Positions 24,338 to 34,575 of a stretch of DNA of 64,000 nucleotides are shown here, piece after piece. A model generated the notes under the pieces. That model worked only from the letters and a program-made list of their open reading frames with translations. It made no database searches and had not been told where the DNA came from. The stretch comes from CAMASH01 sp041746635 (GTDB lineage: Bacteria; Verrucomicrobiota; Verrucomicrobiia; Chthoniobacterales; Terrimicrobiaceae). The translations under genes and the position numbers were made by a program. The stretch covers positions 1 through 64,000 of the forward strand of contig JBGTGQ010000081.1 in assembly GCA_041746635.1 (NCBI GenBank), in the 5' to 3' direction. Numbering within the stretch: position 1 is the first letter of the stretch; every line of letters starts with the position of its first letter.

Positions 24338-27300
24338 TCAGTGGGCCGGGGCAAGGGCGGGGTCGCGTTTTTTGCCGAGGTGGGCCTGGAGACGTTCCAT
24401 GTAGAGGTAAATGATCGGGGTGATGTAGAGGGTGACTAATTGCGAGATGATGAGGCCGCCGACGACGGAAAGTCCGAGAGGTTGGCGGACGTCGCCGCCG
24501 GCGCCGAGACCGAGGGCGATGGGGAGGGTACCCATCATGGCGGCCATGGTGGTCATCATGATGGGGCGGAAACGGACGAGGCAGGCTTGAAAGATGGCGC
24601 GGTCGGGCGGGGTGTGGTCGTTGCGCTGCGTTTCCAGGGCGAAGTCGATCATCATGATGGCATTTTTTTTCACGATGCCGATGAGCATGAGGAGACCGAC
24701 GAACCCATAGACGTTCAGTTCCATGCCGAAAATCCAGAGGGTGAGGAGGGCGCCAAAACCGGCGGAGGGGAGACCGGAGAGGATGGTGAGGGGATGGACG
24801 AAGCTTTCGTAGAGGATGCCGAGAATGATGTAGATGACGAGGACGGCCATGATGAGGAGGAGGCCGAGGTTGCCGAGGGAGGATTGGAAGGCCTGGGCGG
24901 TGCCTTGGAACTGGGTGCCGATTTGTTCATCGAGTTCCTCGCGGGCGAGGCGCTGGATGACGGGGACGACGTCGCTGAGGGATGTGCCGCGGGCGAGGTC
25001 GAAGGAGAGGGTGACGGCGGGGAGCTGGCCGAGGTGCTGGACGGTGAGGGGGCCGACCTGGGTTTTGTATTTGGCCACGGCGTCGAGGGCGACGAGGCGG
25101 CCGGTGCTGGCGGAGCGGACGTAGAGGCGGGAGAGGTCGGCGGCTTCGCGCTGGAAGTCCTCGCTGGCTTCGATGATGACGCGGTATTGGTTATTCGGAG
25201 TGTAGATGGTGGAGATCTGCCGCTCGCCGTAGGCAGCGCCGAGAGTGCGTTCGATCTGGGCGGCGGTGATGCCGAGGGTGGAGGCCTTGTCGCGGTTGAT
25301 GTCCACCAGAACCTGTGGACTGGTGATCTGGAGGTCGGTGGTGACATCGACGATGGCGGGCACGCCCCGCATGAGGGTCTCCATTTTTCCGGCGGCGGTG
25401 TAGAGTTGGTCGAGGTCGGGTCCGAAGAGGGTGAATTGGTATAGGCTCTTGGTCTGCATGCCGCCGATGCGGATGGTGGGAGGATTTTGGGGGAAGACCT
25501 TGAGGCCGGGAATGCCGGAGAGATCCTTGCGGAGCTGGCGAACGATGTCGTCAATGGGAGGGCGCTGGCTGCGGGGCTTGAGAGTGAGGAAGAGGCGTCC
25601 GGTATTGCCGGAGTTGGAGCCTTGGCCGCCGCCGAGGCGGGACATGAATCCTTCGACGTGAGAATTTTTGGCGACGATGGCGGCGGCTTGTTGCTGGAGC
25701 GCGACCATTTTTTCGAAGGCAACACCTTGTTCGGCTTCGGTCGAGATCATGATGCGGTTGGCGTCCTCATTGGGGAGAAATCCCTTGGGCACGACCACGA
25801 AGAGCCAGGCGGTGGCGGCAGTCATGGCGAGGGTGCCCACGGAAACAAGGATATGGTGGCGCATGGCGAGGCGGAGGGTTTTTTCGTAACCGGCGAGGAG
25901 TTTCGTGAAGAGGGACTCGGACCAGCGGAAGAGGATGTTGGTGCTGGCGCTGTGGGCCTGCTTGAGGAAGCGGCTGCAGAGCATGGGGGTGAGGGAGAGG
26001 GAGACGACGCCGGAGATGAGGATGGCAACGGCAATGGTGACGGCGAATTCGTTGAGGAGGCGGCCGAGGATGCCGCCCATGAAAAGTACGGGGATGAAGA
26101 CGGCGGCAAGCGAGAGCGTCATCGAGAGGATGGTGAAGCCAATCTCGCGGCCTCCCTTGAGCGCGGCCTGCATGGGGGTCTCGCTCTGTTCGATATAGCG
26201 GACGATATTTTCCAGGACGACGATGGCGTCATCCACGACGAAGCCGACGGCGAGGATGAGGGCCATGAGCGAGAAATTATTCACGCTGAAACCTAGAAGA
26301 TACATAATGCCAAAGGTGCCGATGATCGAAAGCGGAATGGCGGCGCTGGGGATGAGGGTGGCGCGCACGTTGCGCAGAAAGATAAAGATGACAAGGACGA
26401 CAAGAACGATGGCGAGGACGAGGGTGAATTGCACGTCGTGAAGAGATTCCCGGATGGAGGCCGAGCGGTCGTAGAGAATATCAAGTTTCATGCCACCGGG
26501 AAGCTGGGCCTGATAGCCGGGGAGGAGTTCGCGGATGCGGTCAATGACGGCGACGGTGTTCGCCCCGGGCTGGCGCTGGATGGCGAGGACGACGCCGCGG
26601 GTGTTGTTGTACCACCCAAGATTTTTTTCGTTCTCCACGCCATCGAGGACGGTGGCAATCTGGCGGAGACGGACGGGGAAGCCGTCGCGGTAGGTGACGA
26701 TGAGTTCGCGAAAATCGGCGGCGCGGGTGAGTTGTCCGGTGGTCTCGATGGTGCGGGCCTTCACCCCGGTGTCGAGCTGTCCGGTGGCGGAATTCGAGTT
26801 GGCCTCGGTGATGGCATTTTCGACTTCGTCGAACCCAATTCCGCGGGTGGCAAGTTCGCGGGGGTCCACTTTCACCCGGACGGCGTACTTTTGGGAACCG
26901 TAGAGATCGACCTGGGCCACGCCGAGGACGGTGGAGAGGCGCTGGGCGATGAGGGTGTCAGCGTACTCGTCGAGCTTGCTGTAGGGCAGGGAATCGGAGG
27001 AAGCGGCGAGTAACAGAATAGGTTGTTCGGCGGGGTTGACCTTGCGGAAGGAGGGCGGGGCGGGCATGTCGGCGGGCAGGTCGCGCTGGGCTTGGGAGAT
27101 GGCGGCTTGAACGTCCTGCGCGGCAGCGTCGATGTTGCGCGAGAGGTCGAACTGGAGGGTGACAGTGGTGGAGCCCAGCGCGCTGGTCGAGGTCATGGAC
27201 TCAATCCCGGCGATGGTGGAAAATTCTTTCTCCAGAGGGAGGGCGACGGAGGAGGCCATGGTCTCGGGACTGGCCCCGGGCAGGCTGGCGGAGATGCTGA

Positions 27301-27427
27301 TGGTGGGAAAATCCACGCTGGGCAAATCGCTCACGGGCAGGCGGGAGTAGGCGAGCAGTCCGGTTCCAAGGATGGTGAGCATGACGAGGGTCGTCATGAT
27401 GGGCCGGTGCACGAAAAGATCGGTCAT
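24338..27427 (-). CDS. RND efflux transporter, HAE1/AcrB-like inner-membrane pump
   Basis: A 1029-residue resistance-nodulation-division permease that exports hydrophobic or amphipathic compounds using proton flow. It has twelve TM segments in two repeated halves with large periplasmic loops after TM1 and TM7. The proton-relay aspartates in TM4 are present (Asp399-Asp400 in GFVVDDAIVVLENIVRYIE). The N-terminus FVHRPIMTTLVMLTILGTGL and DLPSVDFPTISISASLPGASPETM match the MdtB/MexF-like branch. It overlaps the adaptor gene by four bases. No outer-membrane channel gene lies in this operon. Confidence 0.95.
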   Translation of the reverse strand: MTDLFVHRPIMTTLVMLTILGTGLLAYSRLPVSDLPSVDFPTISISASLPGASPETMASSVALPLEKEFSTIAGIESMTSTSALGSTTVTLQFDLSRNIDAAAQDVQAAISQAQRDLPADMPAPPSFRKVNPAEQPILLLAASSDSLPYSKLDEYADTLIAQRLSTVLGVAQVDLYGSQKYAVRVKVDPRELATRGIGFDEVENAITEANSNSATGQLDTGVKARTIETTGQLTRAADFRELIVTYRDGFPVRLRQIATVLDGVENEKNLGWYNNTRGVVLAIQRQPGANTVAVIDRIRELLPGYQAQLPGGMKLDILYDRSASIRESLHDVQFTLVLAIVLVVLVIFIFLRNVRATLIPSAAIPLSIIGTFGIMYLLGFSVNNFSLMALILAVGFVVDDAIVVLENIVRYIEQSETPMQAALKGGREIGFTILSMTLSLAAVFIPVLFMGGILGRLLNEFAVTIAVAILISGVVSLSLTPMLCSRFLKQAHSASTNILFRWSESLFTKLLAGYEKTLRLAMRHHILVSVGTLAMTAATAWLFVVVPKGFLPNEDANRIMISTEAEQGVAFEKMVALQQQAAAIVAKNSHVEGFMSRLGGGQGSNSGNTGRLFLTLKPRSQRPPIDDIVRQLRKDLSGIPGLKVFPQNPPTIRIGGMQTKSLYQFTLFGPDLDQLYTAAGKMETLMRGVPAIVDVTTDLQITSPQVLVDINRDKASTLGITAAQIERTLGAAYGERQISTIYTPNNQYRVIIEASEDFQREAADLSRLYVRSASTGRLVALDAVAKYKTQVGPLTVQHLGQLPAVTLSFDLARGTSLSDVVPVIQRLAREELDEQIGTQFQGTAQAFQSSLGNLGLLLIMAVLVIYIILGILYESFVHPLTILSGLPSAGFGALLTLWIFGMELNVYGFVGLLMLIGIVKKNAIMMIDFALETQRNDHTPPDRAIFQACLVRFRPIMMTTMAAMMGTLPIALGLGAGGDVRQPLGLSVVGGLIISQLVTLYITPIIYLYMERLQAHLGKKRDPALAPAH

Positions 27428-28563
27428 GGAATTGCGGATTGCGGAATGCGGATTGCGGAATCCATGACGACGGGAGACTCGGCGTTTTTCACCACGACTT
27501 TGCCGCCTGAGGTGACGCGGAGTTGTCCGGTGGTGATGACGAGTTCGCCGGACTGGAGGCCATCCTTGATTATGGCGAGCCCCTCGACGGTGCGCTCGAC
27601 CGTAACTTTTCGCAGGGTGGCGGTGTCGCCGTTGACGACAAAAACCTGTGCGCCTTGCTGACCTTCCGTGACGGCGGTGGAGGGGATGACGATGGCGTCG
27701 GGTTCCTCGGCGAGCTTGACGGTGACGTCCACGAACTGGCCGGGCCAGAGGCTGTCGTCGGTGTTGGGGAATGTGGCCTTGAACGTGATCATGCCGGAGG
27801 CGCGGTCCACGGCGTTGTCCACGAAGGTGAGTTCGCCGGTGCCGAGGAGGCTGGCGGAGTCCGGGTCAAAGGCACTTACGGCGGGAGTGCTTTTGTTCAT
27901 CCACTGGCGGATGTCGGCGAGGGCGTTTTCCGGGAGGGAGAAGGTAACGTAGATGGGCTGGATCTGATTAATGACGGCGAGGGTGTCCACGTTTGGCTGG
28001 GCGATGTTTCCGGCCTTGAGCAGGGCGGCACCGATTCGCCCGGAGAGCGGGGCGTGAACGTGGGACCATTCGATGGACAGCTGGGCTTCGTCCACATCGG
28101 CCTGACGGGCGGCGAGTTCGGATTTTTGCGATGCGGCGGTGGAGAGGAACTGGGCGGTTTGTTCTTTGGAAGCCACGCCGCGATTGATGAGAGTGGTGTA
28201 GCGTTGGGCTTGCTCGGTGGCGTTGGCGGCCACGGACTGGGCAATGGAGAGATTGGCCTGGGCGCGTTTGAGAGCGGCCTGGAAAGGGCGGGGGTCAATG
28301 CGGAAAAGCGGATCACCGGCCTTGACTTGGGCGCCATCGGCAAAATGGACTTGCAGGATTTCGCCCTGGACTTTGGATTTAAGTTGAACGGAAGCGATGG
28401 GCTCAACCGCGCCGATGGCTTTCATTTCGACCGGCATGGTGCGGGTTTCGGCGGCCGCGACTTCGACGGGGACAGGCGGGGAGGCGGTGGATTTCGGTGC
28501 GGTGGACTTTCCGCAGCCGGAAAGAGTAAGCGAGGCAAGGAGAACGAGGACGGGAGTTTTCAT
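27424..28563 (-). CDS. RND periplasmic adaptor (membrane fusion) lipoprotein
   Basis: A 379-residue AcrA/MexE-like adaptor that joins the pump to an outer-membrane channel. It starts at ATG 28563, giving MKTPVLVLLASLTLSGC with a lipobox (Cys17), so it is a lipid-anchored periplasmic protein. It shows the lipoyl half-motifs VQLKSKVQGEIL and VHAPLSGRIG around a coiled-coil hairpin, and the beta-barrel VTFSLPENALADIR. Its start overlaps the tetR stop (ATGA). The last dozen residues (AIRIPQSAIP) come from a dispersed repeat at the 3' end. Confidence 0.92.
   Translation of the reverse strand: MKTPVLVLLASLTLSGCGKSTAPKSTASPPVPVEVAAAETRTMPVEMKAIGAVEPIASVQLKSKVQGEILQVHFADGAQVKAGDPLFRIDPRPFQAALKRAQANLSIAQSVAANATEQAQRYTTLINRGVASKEQTAQFLSTAASQKSELAARQADVDEAQLSIEWSHVHAPLSGRIGAALLKAGNIAQPNVDTLAVINQIQPIYVTFSLPENALADIRQWMNKSTPAVSAFDPDSASLLGTGELTFVDNAVDRASGMITFKATFPNTDDSLWPGQFVDVTVKLAEEPDAIVIPSTAVTEGQQGAQVFVVNGDTATLRKVTVERTVEGLAIIKDGLQSGELVITTGQLRVTSGGKVVVKNAESPVVMDSAIRIPQSAIP
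27428..27463. repeat. ATTGCGGATTGCGGAATGCGG-type tandem repeat at the adaptor 3' end
   Basis: A short tandem run of ATTGCGGA-like octamers (GAATTGCGGATTGCGGAATG and on). It is inside the adaptor gene and gives its last residues. Related runs occur at 37033-37072 before the LolD-like gene and, less clearly, within nnr near 23025-23055. Confidence 0.65.
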
Positions 28564-29204
28564 GGATTTCGGTTGGTGGCGCCGTAAAGGAAACAATCGG
28601 CGGCAAAGTCCGCGGAGTCAGTCAGGCGGCTATCGCCCTGCTTGCGGATGCGCTGGCGGATCATCTGCAGGGTGACACCCAGGAAGGCGACGGCAAAGAG
28701 GTGGGGATTGCCGGGCTGGAGTTCTCCGCGGGCCTGGCCCCGGGCGATGCAACATTCGATCGCGGCGAGGCTGCGTTTTTTGAGATCTTCCATTTCCAGC
28801 CAGTGACTTTCATGCAAGGGGGAGGATTGGACCTGATGCTGGTGAAGGAAAATTTCGAAGAACGTGCGGTTCGCATCGTGAAAGGCAAACTGAGAATGCA
28901 CTCCGGCTCGCAAGGCCGCGCTGGCGGATTCAGAGGCGGATAGTGCCACTTCCAGACCGGCAACCATTTGTTTCATCTTATCCAAGATGAGACTGCCATA
29001 GAGATCGGCCTTATCCTCAAAATAGAGGTAAATGGTTCCGACTGCGAATCCCGCCAGCCGGGCAATCTCGGTCAGCGAGGCGTCGTGGTAGCCGCGGGAA
29101 CTGAAGACAGATTCCGCCGCTTGCAAAATTTCCAGTCTCCGCTCATCCCGGACCTTTTGTCGGTGAGTGGGCGGAGAAGAGGCGATGGGTGAATCGGTGT
29201 TCAC
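28560..29204 (-). CDS. TetR-family transcriptional regulator of the RND operon
   Basis: A 214-residue TetR-type repressor. The N-terminal helix-turn-helix is clear: RRLEILQAAESVFSSRGYHDASLTEIARLAGFAVGTIYLYFEDKADLY. The C-terminal ligand domain is variable and gives no clue to the inducer. It starts with GTG at 29204 and overlaps the adaptor start (ATGA), so regulator, adaptor and pump form one operon. Two palindromes immediately upstream (29209-29222 and 29226-29240) are candidate operators for autoregulation, which is usual for this arrangement. Confidence 0.92.
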   Translation of the reverse strand: MNTDSPIASSPPTHRQKVRDERRLEILQAAESVFSSRGYHDASLTEIARLAGFAVGTIYLYFEDKADLYGSLILDKMKQMVAGLEVALSASESASAALRAGVHSQFAFHDANRTFFEIFLHQHQVQSSPLHESHWLEMEDLKKRSLAAIECCIARGQARGELQPGNPHLFAVAFLGVTLQMIRQRIRKQGDSRLTDSADFAADCFLYGATNRNP

Positions 29205-29208
29205 TAAG

Positions 29209-29240
29209 TGAATTGGAATTCATATTTTGACAAAGTCAAA
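29209..29240 (-). promoter_or_regulatory. two perfect palindromes upstream of tetR, candidate operators
   Basis: 29209-29222 reads TGAATTGGAATTCA, a perfect palindrome with a two-base centre. 29226-29240 reads TTTGACAAAGTCAAA, arms TTTGAC and GTCAAA around AAA. They are three bases apart and directly before the tetR start, where a TetR dimer would block transcription of its own operon. Binding is inferred from position and symmetry. Confidence 0.6.
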
Positions 29241-29436
29241 TTTTTGATTCGGATGACGGTGTGACATAAGCGGATCAATATGTCGCACCACTCAGTCGCC
29301 AAAGTGCCAATATGACGCATCCTTTGCTCGGTGTTCGATAGAGGAGTCTTCATAAGGACATTACAACAAACACTTTAACAAATCACGGAAAATCCGGAAC
29401 GGCTTTTGCTTGAGGGTAGGCGAAGTTTAAAGATTT
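29241..29436. other. intergenic region between divergent tetR and dnaK
   Basis: About 200 bp, AT-richer than its surroundings, expected to hold the dnaK promoter. I find no CIRCE inverted repeat (TTAGCACTC-N9-GAGTGCTAA) and no clear sigma-32 site. The leader before the dnaK ATG (AAGTTTAAAGATTT) shows no Shine-Dalgarno site. Confidence 0.4.
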
Positions 29437-31371
29437 ATGTCAAAGATTCTAGGTATTGATTTAGGAACCACAAATTCCTGTATGGCCGTAATGGAAGGTG
29501 GAGAGCCCGTCGTGTTGGAGAATTCAGAAGGGGCCCGCACCACGCCGTCCGTCGTGGCTTTCACCAAGAGCGGCGAGCGCATTGTGGGACAAGCCGCCAA
29601 ACGCCAAGCCATCACCAACCCGCAAAATACGGTTTTTTCGGTCAAGCGGTTCATGGGACGCAAATTTTCCGAGGTCCAGTCCGAACTCAAGCGTGTGCCA
29701 TACAAAGTCGTGGAAGCCTCCAACGGCGACGCCCACATCGAAGTGGAAGTCGGAGGGGAGAAGAAGCGTTTCAGTCCGCCGGAAGTTTCGGCCATGATCC
29801 TGGCCAAACTCAAAGCCGACGCCGAGGCTAAACTGGGCGAAAAGATCACCCAGGCGGTCATCACTGTTCCAGCCTATTTCAACGACTCCCAGCGCAACGC
29901 GACCAAGGACGCCGGCAAGATTGCGGGTCTGGAAGTCCTGCGCATCATCAATGAGCCCACCGCAGCCTCACTCGCTTACGGCCTCGACAAAAAGTCTGAC
30001 GAAAAAATCGCCGTCTATGATTTGGGCGGCGGCACCTTCGATATTTCCGCTTTGGAAATCGGCGACGGGGTTTTCCAAGTCGCCGCCACCAACGGCGACA
30101 CCCACCTCGGCGGTGATGACTGGGACAATCGCCTCATGGATTGGATCATTGATGAGTTCAAGAAGGACACCGGCATTGACCTGACCAAACAACCGGACGC
30201 TGTTCAGCGCATCAAAGAGGAGTCCGAAAAGGCCAAGATCGCTCTGTCCTCGACCCAGGAATACGAAATCAACCTTCCCTTTGTGACGGCGGACGCCAGC
30301 GGTCCGAAGCATATTCAGAAAAAGCTCACCCGCGCCAAACTCGAACAGCTCACCGACGATCTCTTCGAGCGCACGATCAAGCCGGTGAAGGACTGCCTGG
30401 CCGACGCCAAATGGACCCCCAGCACGATTGACGAACTCGTTCTCGTGGGCGGCATGACCCGCATGCCCAAGGTGATCGAAACGGCCCGTGCTCTCGTCGG
30501 CAAAGAGCCGCATAAAGGCGTGAATCCTGATGAAGTCGTCGCCATCGGCGCTGGCATCCAGGGTGGTGTGCTCAAGGGCGACGTGAAGGACGTGCTCCTG
30601 CTTGACGTGACCCCGCTTTCGCTGGCTATCGAGACCGCCGGCGGCATCGCCACAGCCATGATCCCGCGCAACACCACCATCCCCAGCCGCAAGTCGCAGA
30701 TTTTCTCGACTTATAGTGACAGTCAGCCCGGCGTGGAAATCAAGGTGCTGCAAGGCGAGCGTCCGCTCAGTCGAGATAACAAGCAACTCGGCACCTTCCA
30801 CCTCGACGGCATCCCGCCCGCCCCGCGCGGCACTCCGCAAATTGAAGTGACCTTCGACATCGACGCCAACGGCATTCTTAACGTTTCGGCCAAGGACCTC
30901 GGCACCGGCAAGGAGCAGAAAATCTCCATCACCGGATCGAGCGGGCTGACCAAGGACGAAGTCGATAAGATGCAAAAAGAGGCCGAAAGCCATGCGGAAG
31001 AAGATCGCAAGGCCAAGGAATCCATCGAGCTGCGCAACAACGCCGACAACCTCGCCTATCAGTCCGAGAAGCAGATCAAGGATCTCGGCGACAAACTTGA
31101 TGGCGCGCAGAAAAAGACCATCGAGGATGCCATCGCCAAGGTGCGCGAGGCCCTCAAAGGCAGCGACAACGACGCCCTCAAGGTGGCCTTTGATGACCTC
31201 CAAGCCAAATTCCAGGAAGCCAGCGCCGAGCTTTACAAAAAAGCCGCCGAATCCCAGGCCGGACCCCAGCCCGATGCGGGCGCGGGCGAGCCTCCGCCTG
31301 AAGCCAAGAAGGACGCCGACGTCGTGGACGCCGAGTTTGAAATGGTGGACGAGGACAAAAAGAAAAGCTGA
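29437..31371 (+). CDS. dnaK: chaperone protein DnaK (Hsp70)
   Basis: ATP-driven chaperone. The 644-residue protein has the N-terminal phosphate loop ILGIDLGTTNSCMAV, the IINEPTAASLAYGLD signature, AVYDLGGGTFDIS and VLVGGMTRMPKV. The substrate domain includes LLLDVTPLSLAIET and the conserved linker DVLLLD. The C-terminus is an acidic tail (DADVVDAEFEMVDED). It is the first gene of dnaK-groES-groEL; grpE and dnaJ are 8 kb upstream. Confidence 0.98.
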   Translation: MSKILGIDLGTTNSCMAVMEGGEPVVLENSEGARTTPSVVAFTKSGERIVGQAAKRQAITNPQNTVFSVKRFMGRKFSEVQSELKRVPYKVVEASNGDAHIEVEVGGEKKRFSPPEVSAMILAKLKADAEAKLGEKITQAVITVPAYFNDSQRNATKDAGKIAGLEVLRIINEPTAASLAYGLDKKSDEKIAVYDLGGGTFDISALEIGDGVFQVAATNGDTHLGGDDWDNRLMDWIIDEFKKDTGIDLTKQPDAVQRIKEESEKAKIALSSTQEYEINLPFVTADASGPKHIQKKLTRAKLEQLTDDLFERTIKPVKDCLADAKWTPSTIDELVLVGGMTRMPKVIETARALVGKEPHKGVNPDEVVAIGAGIQGGVLKGDVKDVLLLDVTPLSLAIETAGGIATAMIPRNTTIPSRKSQIFSTYSDSQPGVEIKVLQGERPLSRDNKQLGTFHLDGIPPAPRGTPQIEVTFDIDANGILNVSAKDLGTGKEQKISITGSSGLTKDEVDKMQKEAESHAEEDRKAKESIELRNNADNLAYQSEKQIKDLGDKLDGAQKKTIEDAIAKVREALKGSDNDALKVAFDDLQAKFQEASAELYKKAAESQAGPQPDAGAGEPPPEAKKDADVVDAEFEMVDEDKKKS

Positions 31372-31462
31372 TTCAGCAACACTTTAACCCAAGCCTCGTT
31401 TCCTTCGGAGCCGGGGCAGTTAAAAACCAAAACAACCAAACCAAAGGAGAAACAGCCACATT

Positions 31463-31759
31463 ATGGCCAGTGTAAACATCAAACCTCTCGGCGACCGCGT
31501 GCTCGTGCAAGCGATCGAAGAGACAGAAGTCAAAAAAGGCGGAATCATCATTCCCGATACCGCCAAGGAAAAGCCCCAGGAGGGCAAAGTCGTCGCTCTC
31601 GGAACGGGCAAGCGCGATGAAGAAGGCAAGCTCATCGAGTTCACCGTGAAAAAAGGCGACAAGGTCCTCATTTCCAAATACGGCGGAACCGAAGTCAAAA
31701 TCGACGGCGAAAGCTATCTGATCATGCGTGAGGACGACATCCTCGGCATCATCAACTAA
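31463..31759 (+). CDS. groES: co-chaperonin GroES
   Basis: A 98-residue lid protein for GroEL. It shows IKPLGDRVLVQAIEE, the mobile loop EVKKGGIIIPDTAKEKPQEG and the C-terminal KIDGESYLIMREDDILGII. An AAAGGAG Shine-Dalgarno sequence sits at about 31443-31449, one of the few strong ones in the window, though it lies about 14 bases before the ATG. It lies 91 bases after dnaK and 43 before groEL. Confidence 0.98.
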   Translation: MASVNIKPLGDRVLVQAIEETEVKKGGIIIPDTAKEKPQEGKVVALGTGKRDEEGKLIEFTVKKGDKVLISKYGGTEVKIDGESYLIMREDDILGIIN

Positions 31760-31802
31760 GTCCGTCACTCAACAATCAACCAACAACTATTAACTAAATA
31801 TT

Positions 31803-33440
<1,638 letters not shown>

Positions 33441-33479
33441 GTCCGGCCCCTCGCGCTTAAAGCGAAAACTCAAAACCGA

Positions 33480-33513
33480 CAGCCGGGTCCGCAAGGGCCC
33501 GGCTGTTTTTTTT
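33480..33513 (+). terminator. Rho-independent terminator after groEL
   Basis: An 11-bp stem, CAGCCGGGTCC (33480-33490) with GGGCCCGGCTG (33495-33505), one G-T pair, closed by the four-base loop GCAA and followed by eight T residues (33506-33513). It ends the dnaK-groES-groEL transcript. Confidence 0.93.
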
Positions 33514-33798
33514 GCACCTAAGCACTGGTGTGATGGGAGAAAACTTTGAGGTCAATGGGGGAGGGCCTTGAGTCTGGAGAATCTGGCGAACTCCTCTAGG
33601 CGCAGTGCTCACGCATCGAAATACTCGCCCGTTGGAGGGCACTGCTTCGTCAGTGCCCATGAATAAAATGGGAAACGACAGCCGAGTCTTCGAGACAGGC
33701 TGTCGAAGGCAGAGCGAAGCGTCCAAAGCGCTTCCCTCCAGGGTAGAGCAGAGCGCCTTCTATTTTGAATGCGTAAGCCCTAGCCCCGTGCGGCGGGC
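33514..33798. other. non-coding gap with a strong hairpin, no gene seen
   Basis: About 285 bp between the groEL terminator and lpxA. It holds a perfect 8-bp hairpin GGGCACTG-CTTCGT-CAGTGCCC (33637-33658) without a T-run, and a GTAAGCCC/GGGCTTAC inverted pair (33773-33802) that covers the lpxA stop codon. Stretches such as CTGTCGAAGGCAGAGCGAAGCG look like intergenic repeat material. I see no coding sequence. Confidence 0.5.
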
Positions 33799-34575
33799 TT
33801 ACTGATTTTTCCGAACGATGCCCCGCTTGCTGGACTCAATAAAGTCGAGCAGGTGGGTGAGGTGATCGCTGGGGGGGAGTTCCTCGCGGATTTTGTCGCA
33901 GGCTTGTTTGACGTTGAGCTTGGCCCGGCAGAGGAGGCGGTAGGCTTCGCGGAGGGAACGGACGTCCTCGGGAGTGAAGCCGCGGCGTTCGAGCCCGACC
34001 TGATTGATGCCGCGAATCTCGGCGGGGTTGCCGTCCGCGATCATGTAGGGCGGGACGTCCTGCACGATCTTGGTGCAGCCGCCGAGGATGGCATGGCGTC
34101 CGATGCGGCAGAATTGATGGACGCCGCTGAGGCCGCCGATGACGGCGTGGTCCTCGACGATGACATGGCCGGCGAGGGTGCCGTTGTTGGAAAAAATGGT
34201 GTGGTTGCCCACGGTGCAGTCGTGGGCGACGTGGGAGTAGGCGAGGAAGTTGTTGTGGCTGCCGATGGAGGTCTTGCTGCCGGGGGCGGTGCCGCGATTG
34301 ACGGTGCAGAATTCGCGGAAGCTGTTGTGGTCGCCAATCTCTAGGTGGGTGGGCTCGACGGTGTATTTGAGATCCTGCGAGCGCTGGCCGATGGAGCTGA
34401 AGGGGAAAAAGCGGTTCCCCTCGCCGATGGTGGTGGGCCCGGACACGCTGACGTGATTGGTCAGGAGACAGCCGGGTCCGATGGTGACGCCGGGTCCGAT
34501 GACGCAATAGGGTCCGATTTCCGTGCCGGTCCCGATGTGGGCGGAGGAATCAATGACGGCGCTCGGATGGATCAT
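33799..34575 (-). CDS. lpxA: UDP-N-acetylglucosamine acyltransferase
   Basis: First enzyme of lipid A synthesis; moves a 3-hydroxyacyl chain from ACP to UDP-GlcNAc. The 258-residue protein is a left-handed beta helix of hexapeptide repeats (IHPSAVIDSSAHIGTGTEIGPYC and on), with catalytic His in the YSHVAHDC context and the HQFCRIGRHAILGG block. The C-terminal helical part ends normally. Its ATG overlaps the stop of lpxC-fabZ (ATGA), so it is the last gene of the operon. Confidence 0.96.
   Translation of the reverse strand: MIHPSAVIDSSAHIGTGTEIGPYCVIGPGVTIGPGCLLTNHVSVSGPTTIGEGNRFFPFSSIGQRSQDLKYTVEPTHLEIGDHNSFREFCTVNRGTAPGSKTSIGSHNNFLAYSHVAHDCTVGNHTIFSNNGTLAGHVIVEDHAVIGGLSGVHQFCRIGRHAILGGCTKIVQDVPPYMIADGNPAEIRGINQVGLERRGFTPEDVRSLREAYRLLCRAKLNVKQACDKIREELPPSDHLTHLLDFIESSKRGIVRKNQ

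Noticed and set aside
29241..29436. CIRCE operator before dnaK
   Set aside because: No TTAGCACTC/GAGTGCTAA pair is present.
29968..31203. 411-residue open frame on the minus strand
   Set aside because: Antisense to dnaK.
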